DNA from: JBBSNV01 sp964458605
Lineage (GTDB): Bacteria; Pseudomonadota; Alphaproteobacteria; Reyranellales; JAQSWP01
Assembly: GCA_964458605.1 (NCBI GenBank)
Contig: CAYWLS010000020.1
Coordinates: 15,688-79,687, forward strand
Length of the DNA stretch: 64,000 nt
Reading direction: 5' to 3'
Shown: positions 28,056 to 38,425 of the stretch, one piece after another
Position numbering within the stretch: the first letter of the stretch is position 1
Layout: every line of letters starts with the position of its first letter
Notes under the pieces: generated by a model
Told to the model about the DNA's origin: nothing
Seen by the model: only the letters and a program-made list of their open reading frames with translations
Databases searched by the model: none
Program-made: the position numbers and the translations under genes

Positions 28056-28723
28056 GAGCGGAACAGCCTCGTATATTGGGTTTCGTGCATCATGCTGAGG
28101 ATGTCGACCATCGGCGCCGCCGTACCGATATCGTCGAGCGACAAAGATGCCGCCGCCGCGCTCGCCTCGGCGACTACCGGCGCCAGCGCGGCCAGCGCCT
28201 TCTGGCCGTCGGTCTGACCGAGCGGCACCAGCCGCAGCGCGGCCGACACCAGATTGGCGGCGAAAGCCTGCAGATAGGCCGCGACCGCCTGTTCGAGCGG
28301 CACGACGCCGGCGCAGGCGATGCCGACGACCACGGCATGCGGCATCGGTCGGCCGGCGCGGCCTTCGACAAAGCGCGCCAGAGCCAGCGACGGCCAAGCG
28401 TCGAGGGTGATCTTGGCAAAGGCTGCGCCTTGCAGCTCCGATTCCAGCGCCAGCTCGGCCGAGCCTTTCAGCGCTGCCGCCAGATCGGCGGTCTCGACCA
28501 GCGCCGGCGGATCGTCGGCGGCCCGCCAGGCCGAGGCCAAAGCCACCGCGTCGAGCAGGCCGCTGCCGCGGCGCAATATATGCGACAACCACTCGATCAG
28601 GCTGGCGCGGTCGCGCACCAGGCCAGCCTCGACCGCCGCCTCCAGCGCATGGCTGTAGCTGAAGCCGCCCACCGGATAGCTGGGCGACAGCCAGGTCATC
28701 AGCCGGTACAGCGCCTCAGTCAT
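28052..28723 (-). CDS. ureF: urease accessory protein UreF
   Basis: A 223-residue all-helical UreF, which with UreD and UreG forms the pre-activation complex on apo-urease. The start MTEALYRLMTWLSPSYPVGGFSYSHALE is diagnostic. The frame stays open for 26 more residues upstream, but that Thr/Ala-rich part lies inside ureE read in another frame. The start overlaps the ureE end by eight bases. Confidence 0.95.
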
Positions 28724-29261
28724 GCTTGTGCCCAGGGCCATGATCGTGGCCGCGGTAGCGATTGTGGTCGTGGCCGTGGTTGTGGTCATCGTTGCGATCA
28801 TGGCCGCGCGCCTGGTGATGATGCGCCTCGCCGCGATAGGCGCCGCCTTCGGGCGTGAAAGCCGACCGCACCTGGCGCGCCGTGCCGCCCAGGCCGCGCA
28901 CCATCTCCGCGATCACATGATCGTCGCGGATATAGATCCGATCCTCGTGGATCTCCGCCGGCAGGTGGCGGTTGCCGATATGCCAGGCCAGCCGCATCAG
29001 ATGGGCGCGGCTGGGCGCGGCGATCTCCAGCAGCGGCTCGCGCGCGGCGATGACGCAGACGATGCCGCCATCCTCCAGCTTCAGCCCGTCGCCCTGATGC
29101 ATCACGGCCGCTTCGGGCAGGTCGAGCAGGAACTCCAGCCCGCCATCGGCCACCAGGCGCAGCCGCCGGCGATGGCGCGAATCGAAATCCAAGGTGATCT
29201 CGTCGCGTTGCTTGTCGCGCGGCCATTGGCCGGCAGGCAGGATGTCGGTGGCGCGCTGCAT
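28716..29261 (-). CDS. ureE: urease nickel metallochaperone UreE, His-rich tail
   Basis: A 181-residue UreE. The N-terminal domain and the central metal-binding domain (LPAEIHEDRIYIRDDHVI, then GGTARQVRSAFTPEGGAY) are intact. The C-terminal tail is rich in His and Asp (EAHHHQARGHDRND, HNHGHDHNRYRGHD), typical of UreE proteins that store several nickel ions. It hands nickel to the UreG complex. It begins two bases after ureBC. Confidence 0.95.
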   Translation of the reverse strand: MQRATDILPAGQWPRDKQRDEITLDFDSRHRRRLRLVADGGLEFLLDLPEAAVMHQGDGLKLEDGGIVCVIAAREPLLEIAAPSRAHLMRLAWHIGNRHLPAEIHEDRIYIRDDHVIAEMVRGLGGTARQVRSAFTPEGGAYRGEAHHHQARGHDRNDDHNHGHDHNRYRGHDHGPGHKHD

Positions 29262-29263
29262 GG

Positions 29264-31312
<2,049 letters not shown>

Positions 31313-31320
31313 GGCAGCCT

Positions 31321-31623
31321 CTAGCGGATCGGGTTGTGCACGGTCACCAGCTTGGTGCCGTCGGGGAAAGTGGCCTCGACCTGGATGTCGTGGATCATTT
31401 CAGGAATACCGTCCATCACCTGGTCGCGCCGCAGCACCGTGGCGCCGTCGCGCATCAGCTCGGCCACGCTGCGGCCATCGCGCGCGCCCTCGACCACGAA
31501 ATCGGTGATCAAGGCCACCGCCTCGGGATGGTTGAGCTTGACGCCGCGCTCCAGGCGCCTTCGCGCCACGTTGGCCGCCATGGCGACCAGCAGCTTGTCC
31601 TTTTCGCGCGGTGTGAGGTTCAT
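31321..31623 (-). CDS. ureA: urease subunit gamma
   Basis: A 100-residue UreA, the small structural subunit of urease. MNLTPREKDKLLVAMAANVARRRLERG, LNHPEAVALITDFVVEGARDG and the C-terminal EATFPDGTKLVTVHNPIR are all diagnostic. It lies eight bases before the UreBC fusion and is preceded by a 70-base spacer containing 15-base tandem repeats. Confidence 0.97.
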   Translation of the reverse strand: MNLTPREKDKLLVAMAANVARRRLERGVKLNHPEAVALITDFVVEGARDGRSVAELMRDGATVLRRDQVMDGIPEMIHDIQVEATFPDGTKLVTVHNPIR

Positions 31624-31648
31624 ACGTCCCCCATAGGATTTAGCCCCT

Positions 31649-31708
31649 TCAGAATTGCCCCAATCAGAGCTGCCCCAATCAAAACTGCCCCAATCAAAAC
31701 TGCCAGAG
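31649..31708. repeat. four tandem copies of a 15-base unit at the ureD end
   Basis: The unit TCAAAACTGCCCCAA occurs in four tandem copies, the outer ones diverged (TCAGAATTGCCCCAA, TCAGAGCTGCCCCAA, TCAAAACTGCCCCAA, TCAAAACTGCCAGAG). The last copy contains the final codons and stop of ureD, so the array looks like repeated duplication of the ureD end into the ureD-ureA spacer. Being a multiple of three, it would read as repeated SFDWG if the stop were lost. Confidence 0.85.
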
Positions 31709-32539
31709 TCGCGGCGGCCGGGCCGGCAGCCCGGCGACGGCGGCGCGCAGGCCGGCGACGTAATGCGCCAAAGCGCGGCGCAGGGCGGCGGCGTCGCGGT
31801 CAAGGAACCGCGCCAGCAACGCATTGCCGATCGCCGTGACGGCGGCGCGCTGGCACCCCACAGCCAATTCGCGGGCCGCGTCGAGCCAGCGCTTGGCGTC
31901 CGGCCCGACATAGAGCGCCATGGCGTGCGCCGCTGCGCCGCCGAAGCCCGCCGGATGATCGATCGCATCGAGACCCTCGACCTTCATGGCGTCGGCCCAG
32001 ACCAGCCGGCCCCCCTGGCGCAGGCGCCAGCGGTCCTGCCACAGGCCGCGCTGGAAGCGCTCGCCGCTGGCGGTGCGGCCGAACACCACCATGTCGCAGG
32101 CCAGCAACTTGCCCTCGGCGGCGACGTCGATCTCGAACCGGCGCTGCAGCCTGGCGCGATCGAACAGGATGGTTTCCTGCGGCAAGTATTCCAGCCAGGC
32201 GCCGGCAGCGACATTCAGCGTCACCCGCGACTGCGCCGGCGGCTCGCCATCGATGGCGCGATAGACCTTCTCCGCCGCCTGGCCCGTCACCGTGGCAGCA
32301 GCGCCCGCGGCGGCATCGATCGCCACCGCCAGCCGGTCGCCGCCGGCAATGCCGCCCGAGGTCATCACCAGCGCCGCGATCGCCGGCTCGCCGGGCTCGC
32401 TGTCGGGGAACAGCACGCGCAGCGGCGTACGCTGATGCAGGTGCTTAAGGCGCGTGCGGCCCTCGGCCTGGACGAAGCCGATCTCTGCCTGGCCATCGCC
32501 GCGTTGCAGGCGGGGCCCGATGCCCACCAAATCATGCAC
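31694..32539 (-). CDS. ureD: urease accessory protein UreD
   Basis: A 281-residue UreD (UreH), the scaffold that binds apo-urease and through which nickel passes from UreG. GRTRLKHLHQRTPLRVLFPD, LVMTSGGIAGGDRLAVAI and WLEYLPQETILFDRARL are conserved. The start is a GTG, one base after the urtE stop, linking the transport and enzyme parts of the operon. The end RLWQF is followed by TGA inside the 15-base tandem array. Confidence 0.95.
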   Translation of the reverse strand: MHDLVGIGPRLQRGDGQAEIGFVQAEGRTRLKHLHQRTPLRVLFPDSEPGEPAIAALVMTSGGIAGGDRLAVAIDAAAGAAATVTGQAAEKVYRAIDGEPPAQSRVTLNVAAGAWLEYLPQETILFDRARLQRRFEIDVAAEGKLLACDMVVFGRTASGERFQRGLWQDRWRLRQGGRLVWADAMKVEGLDAIDHPAGFGGAAAHAMALYVGPDAKRWLDAARELAVGCQRAAVTAIGNALLARFLDRDAAALRRALAHYVAGLRAAVAGLPARPPRLWQF

Positions 32540-32540
32540 G

Positions 32541-33236
32541 TCACACCGTCAGATAGCGCCGCACATCGCTATCTACCACGCTGTCATGGCTGCCCGACAG
32601 GACGATCTCGCCGCGATCCATCACCAGGATCTGCTGGCCCAACTCGCGGGCGAAGTCGAAATACTGCTCGACCAGCAGGATCGCCATAGTGCCGCGCTGG
32701 CGCAGCAGGCCGATGACCCGGGCGATGTCCTTGATGATCGAGGGCTGGATGCCTTCGGTGGGCTCGTCCAGCACCAGCAGCCGCGGCTTCATCACCAGGG
32801 CGCGGGCGATGGCCAGTTGCTGCTGCTGGCCGCCCGACAGGTCGCCGCCGCGCCTTCCCAGCATGGTCTTCAGCACCGGGAACAGTTCGTAGATCTCGTC
32901 GGGAATCCGGCGCTCGCGCCGCGGCAGGACGGCGAAGCCGGTCTCCAGATTCTCCTTCACCGTCAGCAGCGGAAAGATGTCGCGGCCCTGTGGCACATGG
33001 GCGATGCCGTGCCGCGCCCGGTCGTACGCCGCCATCCGGGTGATGTCGCGGCCTTCCCACAGGATCGCGCCGGAAGCGATGTGCTGGGTGCCGACCACGG
33101 CGCGCAGCAGGCTGGTCTTGCCCACGCCGTTGCGCCCCAGCAGGCAGGTCACCTCGCCGATCTGCGCGTCGAGCGAAACGCGGCGCAGCGCCTGCGCGGC
33201 GCCGTAGAAAAGGTCGATCAACTGCACCTGGAGCAT
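32541..33236 (-). CDS. urtE: urea ABC transporter ATPase UrtE
   Basis: A 231-residue ABC ATPase. Walker A is LGRNGVGKTSLL, the signature GDLSGGQQQQLAIARAL and Walker B LLVLDEPTEGIQPS, the last with the EGIQPSII run characteristic of UrtE. It pairs with UrtD to drive urea import. It begins two bases after urtD. Confidence 0.95.
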   Translation of the reverse strand: MLQVQLIDLFYGAAQALRRVSLDAQIGEVTCLLGRNGVGKTSLLRAVVGTQHIASGAILWEGRDITRMAAYDRARHGIAHVPQGRDIFPLLTVKENLETGFAVLPRRERRIPDEIYELFPVLKTMLGRRGGDLSGGQQQQLAIARALVMKPRLLVLDEPTEGIQPSIIKDIARVIGLLRQRGTMAILLVEQYFDFARELGQQILVMDRGEIVLSGSHDSVVDSDVRRYLTV

Positions 33237-33238
33237 GG

Positions 33239-34009
33239 CTAGCGGCCCAGATAGACTTCGACGACGCGCTGGTTGTTCGACACGGCATCCAGCGAGCCCT
33301 CGGCCAGCACCGAACCCTCGTGCAACACCGTGACCTTGACGTTGAGCGCCCGCACGAACGCCATGTCGTGCTCGACCACGACCACCGACCGGGTGCGGTT
33401 GATCTCGCGCAGCAATTCGGCGGTCTGCTCGCTTTCGGCGTCGGTCATGCCGGCCACCGGCTCGTCGACCAGCATCAGCGCCGGATCCTGGGCCAGCAGC
33501 ATGCCGATCTCCAGCCACTGCTTCTGGCCATGCGACAGCTCGGCCGCCAGGCGGTTGCGCGAATCGCCCAGCTTGACGATGCGCAGCAATTCCTCGATGC
33601 GGTTCTTCTCTTCGGCCGTCTCGCGGGCAAACAGCACGGCTGCCGGCTTGCGGTCGCCGGCCAGCGCCAGCAGCAGATTGTCGCGCACCGAATGACTCTC
33701 GAACACCGTCGGCTTCTGGAACTTGCGGCCGATGCCCATCGAGGCGATCGCCGCCTCGTCCATCCTGGTCAGGTCGGTGTCGCCGCGGAAAAGGACCTTG
33801 CCGGTATCCGGCCGCGTCTTGCCGGTGATGACGTCCATCATCGTGGTCTTGCCGGCGCCGTTGGGACCGATCACCGCACGCATCTCGCCTGGGTCCACCA
33901 CCAGCGACAGACTATTGAGCGCCCGGAAGCCGTCGAAGCTGACCGTCACGCCGTCGAGATAGAGCAGCGGCTGGCCCGCCGCGGGATCCTGGCCGATGGG
34001 CTTGTTCAT
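33239..34009 (-). CDS. urtD: urea ABC transporter ATPase UrtD
   Basis: A 256-residue ABC ATPase with Walker A GPNGAGKTTMMDVITGKTRPD, the UrtD-type signature ELSHGQKQWLEIGMLL (SHGQ in place of SGGQ) and Walker B LMLVDEPVAGMTD. IGRKFQKPTVFESHSVRDNL is a UrtD hallmark. It overlaps the urtC stop by four bases. Confidence 0.95.
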   Translation of the reverse strand: MNKPIGQDPAAGQPLLYLDGVTVSFDGFRALNSLSLVVDPGEMRAVIGPNGAGKTTMMDVITGKTRPDTGKVLFRGDTDLTRMDEAAIASMGIGRKFQKPTVFESHSVRDNLLLALAGDRKPAAVLFARETAEEKNRIEELLRIVKLGDSRNRLAAELSHGQKQWLEIGMLLAQDPALMLVDEPVAGMTDAESEQTAELLREINRTRSVVVVEHDMAFVRALNVKVTVLHEGSVLAEGSLDAVSNNQRVVEVYLGR

Positions 34010-35166
34010 GCCTGTTCTCCGGTTTCCTCGGCCATATCGGGCGGCAGGGTGTTTTCGATCGGGACCTGGGGCAGGCGGCCCCGCCAATGCGCCCTGCCCG
34101 CCAGGATCGCCCCGACGATGCCCTTGGGCATGAACAGGGTGACGAAGATGAACAACCCGCCCAGGGCGAACAGCCAGTACTCGGGCAGAACGCCGGTGAA
34201 CAGCGTCTTGCCGAAATTCACCAGGATGGCCCCGACCACCGCGCCGACCAGGGTGCCGCGACCGCCCATTGCGACCCAGATCACCGTCTCGATCGAATTG
34301 GCTGGCGCGAACTCGGAAGGATTGATGATGCCGACCTGGGGCACGTAGAGCGCCCCGGCCACGCCCGCCATCATCGCCGACAAGGTGAAGACGGCGGCTT
34401 TGTAGTTCTCCACCCGATAGCCCAGGAAGCGGGTGCGGCTCTCGGCGTCGCGGATCGCCACCAGCACCTTGCCCAGGCGCGAAAGCTGGATGGCACGCGT
34501 CAGCAGGAAGCACAGCCCCAGGGCGACGGCCGAAATGTAGAGCAGCGCGGCGCGGGTGCCGGGCGCCTGGATGTTGAAGCCCAGTATGTCCTTGAAGTCG
34601 GTCATGCCGTTGTTGCCGCCAAAGCCCATGTCGTTGCGGAAGAACGACAGCATCAGGGCGAAGGTCAGGGCCTGGGTGATGATCGACAGATAGACGCCGG
34701 TGACGCGGCTGCGGAACGCCAGCCAGCCGAACACGAAGGCCAGCAGGCCCGGCACCACCACCACCATGATGGCGGCGAGCCAGAACTGGTCGAAACCGTG
34801 CCAGTACCAGGGCAGCTCCTTCCAGTTCAGGAACACCATGAAGTCGGGCAGGATCGGATTGGCGTAAACCCCGCGCGCGCCGATCTGGCGCATCAGGTAC
34901 ATGCCCATGGCGTAGCCGCCCAGGGCGAAGAAGGCACCGTGTCCCAGCGACAGGATGCCGACCTGGCCCCACACCAGATCGACGCTCAGCGCCAGCAGCG
35001 CGTAGCACAGGTATTTGCCGATCAGCGACACGGCGTAGTTGGAGACGTGGAAGAACGACGTCTCCGGCACCACCAGGTTGGCGGCGACGATCAGCGCGCA
35101 GGACACCAGCAGGATGCCGAGGAACCACGGCGTCAGCTTCTCGCGCATGATGAAGGTGGCGATCAT
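34006..35166 (-). CDS. urtC: urea ABC transporter permease UrtC
   Basis: A 386-residue LivM-family permease. The chain has about ten membrane segments, with the family's LSVDLVWGQVGILSLGHGAFFALGGY and the UrtC-specific NGMTDFKDILGF. The C-terminal GGRGTLVGAVVGA block faces the ATPases. It overlaps urtB by four bases at its start and urtD at its end. Confidence 0.95.
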   Translation of the reverse strand: MIATFIMREKLTPWFLGILLVSCALIVAANLVVPETSFFHVSNYAVSLIGKYLCYALLALSVDLVWGQVGILSLGHGAFFALGGYAMGMYLMRQIGARGVYANPILPDFMVFLNWKELPWYWHGFDQFWLAAIMVVVVPGLLAFVFGWLAFRSRVTGVYLSIITQALTFALMLSFFRNDMGFGGNNGMTDFKDILGFNIQAPGTRAALLYISAVALGLCFLLTRAIQLSRLGKVLVAIRDAESRTRFLGYRVENYKAAVFTLSAMMAGVAGALYVPQVGIINPSEFAPANSIETVIWVAMGGRGTLVGAVVGAILVNFGKTLFTGVLPEYWLFALGGLFIFVTLFMPKGIVGAILAGRAHWRGRLPQVPIENTLPPDMAEETGEQA

Positions 35167-36773
35167 GATTCGGCTGCCCTGCCCTTGAGCGGAAACAAGC
35201 CGCGCGGCTTCCTCTGGATGAACAGCACGATCAGCACCAGCACGATGATCTTGCCCAGCACCGCGCCGGCCACCGGCTCGAGGATCTTGTTGGCCACGCC
35301 CAGCGACAGCGCGCCGACCAGGGTGCCCCACAGATTGCCGACGCCGCCGAACACCACCACCATGAAGCTGTCGATGATGTAGCCCTGGCCGAGGTTGGGA
35401 CTGACGTTGTCGATCTGGCTCAACGCCACGCCGGCGATGCCGGCGACGCCGGAGCCGACCCCGAAGGTCAACGCATCGACCCAGGCGGTGCGGATGCCCA
35501 TCGAGGAAGCCATGCGCCGGTTCTGCGTCACCGCACGCATCTGCAGACCGAACGCGGTGCGGCGCAGCACCAGCATCAGGCCGACCAGCACCAGCGCGGC
35601 GAACACGATGATCCACATGCGGTTGTAGGTCAGGGTCAGCCCGCCGAGATCGAAAGCGCCCGACATCCAACTGGGATTGCCGACCTCGCGGTTGGTCGGC
35701 CCGAAGATGCTGCGCACCGCCTGCTGCAGCACCAGGCTGAGGCCGAACGTGGCCAGCAGGGTCTCCAGCGGCCGGCCGTAGAGGAAGCGGATGATGGTGC
35801 GCTCGATGGCCACGCCGACCGCCCCGGACACCAGGAATGCCAGCGGCACGGCGATCGCCAGCGACCAGTCGAACAGGCCGGGAGCGTAGGTGCGGATGGT
35901 CTGCTGCACGACAAAAGTGGTGTAGGCGCCCAGCATCACCATCTCGCCATGGGCCATGTTGATCACGCCCATGACGCCGAAGGTTATCGCCAGGCCGATC
36001 GCCGCCAGCAGCAGCACCGAGCCCAGGCTGATGCCGTAATAGAGGCTTTGCACGACGTGCCAGATCGCCAGGTTGTCGTCGATCGACGACACCGCCTTGG
36101 CGATGGCGGCGGCAACCGCCGGCGGCTGGTTGGTCAGGCCGGCCAGCAGCGCCCGGGCATCCTCGTCGCCCCGGTCGGCGATCACGGCGACGGCGGCCAG
36201 CTTGTCCGTCTCCGGCGCAGCGCCGCCCAGCATGATCGCGGCGCGGGCCTGCTCGAAGCGGCGCTTGATCGCCGGATCCTTCTCCGCGGCGAGCGCCTTG
36301 TCGAGATTGGGCAGCACTTCGGCGTCGCGCGACTTGAACACCGACTCCGCGGCGCGCATGCGCTGCGCGGGCTCGGCCGACATCAGGGTCAATGTGCCCA
36401 GCGCGGCGGCGGTGGTGCGGCGCACCTTGTTGTTGACGCGCACCGACTTGAGGTCGTCGGCGCTGCCGTCGAATTTGTTGCCGGTCAGGGCGACGACCAG
36501 CCGGTCGCCGTCCTTGATCACCAGGATATTGTCCGGGCCGATCATGAGGCGGTCGTCGCCGAGCGCCCGCAGCACCGGCTCGGCCGTGGGACTGCCGGAC
36601 GAGGCCAACTGGTCGATGCCTTTTTCGACGTCGCTGAAATTCTGCGAAGCGATCAGCGTCGCCGCGCGATTTGCCGCTTCCTGGTCGACGGACTGGGCCG
36701 GCGCCGCCGGCGCGACGGCCATGACCGCAAGCGCAAGCACGACCCCGCAGAGAAGGCGACGGCTGGCATCCAC
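35163..36773 (-). CDS. urtB: urea ABC transporter permease UrtB
   Basis: A 536-residue UrtB. Unlike plain LivH, it has a signal-like N-terminus (RRLLCGVVLALAVMAVAPAAPAQS), a roughly 230-residue periplasmic helical region, and then the LivH-type membrane domain from YYGISLGSVLLLAAIGLAITFG. I chose the GTG at 36773, which gives a normal signal peptide; the frame stays open upstream to 36917, into the urtA end, and a TTG at 36794 is another option. It follows urtA after a stem-loop. Confidence 0.92.
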   Translation of the reverse strand: MDASRRLLCGVVLALAVMAVAPAAPAQSVDQEAANRAATLIASQNFSDVEKGIDQLASSGSPTAEPVLRALGDDRLMIGPDNILVIKDGDRLVVALTGNKFDGSADDLKSVRVNNKVRRTTAAALGTLTLMSAEPAQRMRAAESVFKSRDAEVLPNLDKALAAEKDPAIKRRFEQARAAIMLGGAAPETDKLAAVAVIADRGDEDARALLAGLTNQPPAVAAAIAKAVSSIDDNLAIWHVVQSLYYGISLGSVLLLAAIGLAITFGVMGVINMAHGEMVMLGAYTTFVVQQTIRTYAPGLFDWSLAIAVPLAFLVSGAVGVAIERTIIRFLYGRPLETLLATFGLSLVLQQAVRSIFGPTNREVGNPSWMSGAFDLGGLTLTYNRMWIIVFAALVLVGLMLVLRRTAFGLQMRAVTQNRRMASSMGIRTAWVDALTFGVGSGVAGIAGVALSQIDNVSPNLGQGYIIDSFMVVVFGGVGNLWGTLVGALSLGVANKILEPVAGAVLGKIIVLVLIVLFIQRKPRGLFPLKGRAAES

Positions 36774-36834
36774 CGTTCGCAGGCACAATGACCGCAAGGC
36801 AGCCCCCAGGGGTTCGGGATGGATGATGGAAGAT

Positions 36835-36859
36835 GCGGGGAGGCGCAGCGCCTCCCCGC
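36835..36859 (-). terminator. intercistronic stem-loop between urtA and urtB
   Basis: GCGGGGAGGCG and CGCCTCCCCGC form a perfect 11-base-pair stem with a three-base loop, nine bases after the urtA stop. No T run follows. It would stabilise the urtA message 3' end or cause partial termination, giving more binding protein than permease. Confidence 0.75.
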
Positions 36860-36867
36860 GATCGCCG

Positions 36868-38172
36868 CTACTTCTTGGCCGCCGCGGCGATGCCGCCGCA
36901 CTTGCCGGTACCGACATTGAAGTTGCCGCAGGACATCGGCTTGCGCCAATCGGAGATCAGGTCCTTGGAGCCTTCGAGATAGTCCGACCATTCGTCGCCG
37001 ACCACCAGGCCGGGGGTCTGCGAGACGATGTTGAACTGGCCATTGTCCTTGATCTCGCCGATCAGCACCGGCTTGGTGATGTGATGGTTCGGCATCATGG
37101 TCGAATAGCCGCCGGTCAGGTTGGGCACCGACACGCCGATCAGCGCATCGATCACCTTGTCCGGATCGGTGGTGCCGGCCTTCTCCACGGCCTTAACCCA
37201 CATGTTGAAGCCGATATAGTGGGCTTCCATCGGGTCGTTGGTGACGCGCTTGGGGTTCTTGATGAAGGCCTGCCACTTCTTGATGAATGCCTTGTTCTCG
37301 GACGTATCGACCGACATGAAGTAGTTCCAGGCTGCCAGATGGCCGACCAGCGGCTTGGTGTCGATGCCGGCCAGCTCCTCTTCGCCGACCGAGAAGGCCA
37401 CCACCGGGATGTCGGTCGCCTTGATGCCCTGGTTGGCCAGCTCCTTGTAGAACGGCACGTTGGCGTCGCCGTTGATGGTCGAGACCACCGCCGTCTTCTT
37501 GCCCGCCGAACCGAACTTCTTGATGTCCGACACGATGGTCTGCCAGTCGGAATGACCGAACGGCGTGTAGTTGATCATGATGTCCTCGGACTTCACGCCC
37601 TTGGACTTCAGGTAGGCCTCGAGGATCTTGTTGGTGGTGCGCGGATAGACGTAGTCGGTGCCGGCCAGCACCCAACGCTGCACCTTTTCTTCCTTCATCA
37701 GGTAGTCGACCGCCGGGATCGCCTGCTGGTTGGGCGCGGCGCCGGTATAAAAGATGTTCTTCGAGCTTTCCTCGCCCTCGTATTGCACCGGGTAGAACAG
37801 GATGCTGTTGAGCTCCTCGAACACCGGCAGGACGGATTTGCGCGACACCGAGGTCCAGCAGCCGAACACCGCAGCGACCTTGTTGACGGTGATCAGCTCG
37901 CGCGCCTTTTCGGCGAACAGCGGCCAGTTCGAGGCCGGATCGACCACCACGGCCTCGAGCTTCTTGCCCAGCAGACCGCCCTTCTTGTTCTGCTCGTCGA
38001 TCAGCATCAGCATCACGTCCTTCAGCGTCGTTTCGCTGATCGCCATGGTGCCGGAGAGCGAGTGCAGAATGCCTACCTTGATCGTGTCGTCGGCCGCGCG
38101 CGCGGCGCCGCCGGCTCCCAATGCGAGCGCGCCGGCCAGGCCAAGCGCCCCCACAATCTTCTTAATCCCCAT
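36868..38172 (-). CDS. urtA: urea ABC transporter substrate-binding protein UrtA
   Basis: A 434-residue periplasmic urea receptor. A Sec signal peptide (KKIVGALGLAGALALGAGGAARAAD) precedes the mature start TIKVGILHSLSGTMAISET. UrtA marks include FGCWTSVSRKSVLPVFEE, FYPVQYEGEESSKNIFYTGA, VGEEEL and the end CGNFNVGTGKCGGI. It is the first gene of the eleven-gene urt-ure unit, preceded by a sigma-54-type promoter. Confidence 0.96.
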   Translation of the reverse strand: MGIKKIVGALGLAGALALGAGGAARAADDTIKVGILHSLSGTMAISETTLKDVMLMLIDEQNKKGGLLGKKLEAVVVDPASNWPLFAEKARELITVNKVAAVFGCWTSVSRKSVLPVFEELNSILFYPVQYEGEESSKNIFYTGAAPNQQAIPAVDYLMKEEKVQRWVLAGTDYVYPRTTNKILEAYLKSKGVKSEDIMINYTPFGHSDWQTIVSDIKKFGSAGKKTAVVSTINGDANVPFYKELANQGIKATDIPVVAFSVGEEELAGIDTKPLVGHLAAWNYFMSVDTSENKAFIKKWQAFIKNPKRVTNDPMEAHYIGFNMWVKAVEKAGTTDPDKVIDALIGVSVPNLTGGYSTMMPNHHITKPVLIGEIKDNGQFNIVSQTPGLVVGDEWSDYLEGSKDLISDWRKPMSCGNFNVGTGKCGGIAAAAKK

Positions 38173-38224
38173 GCTCTGCCTCCTTTAGGACCGGCACGAC
38201 TGCCGCGTCGGTCCTGGTGTGCAA

Positions 38225-38241
38225 AGCAATATCGATGCCAA
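38225..38241 (-). promoter_or_regulatory. sigma-54 promoter candidate for urtA
   Basis: On the minus strand TTGGCATCGATATTGCT has GG and GC elements exactly 12 bases apart, matching the -24/-12 consensus TGGCAC-N5-TTGCW at all but one core base. It lies about 50 bases upstream of the urtA start, leaving room for a transcription start and ribosome site (AGGAGGCAG at 38178-38186). Nitrogen-limited, NtrC-activated expression would suit a urea operon. No clear NtrC site was found upstream. Confidence 0.65.
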
Positions 38242-38425
38242 GGTTAAAGATGCGTCATCAGCAGGGCTTATCCGATCTATTCGCGATGCGCCGGTTGGTC
38301 GATATATCCATAGCAATATGCTATGAACTTACGATGGTTAATTTTTGATCACGGTAATATTGACTGTTTAATAATTAGGCATAGTGGGTCGGTGAGCCGG
38401 CCCGACCGCGCCATCGGTATCACTT

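Noticed and set aside
28056..28592. Open frame joining ureF sequence to ureG, suggesting a UreF-UreG fusion
   Set aside because: The ureF protein is encoded in a different frame; ureG starts at its own overlapping ATG.
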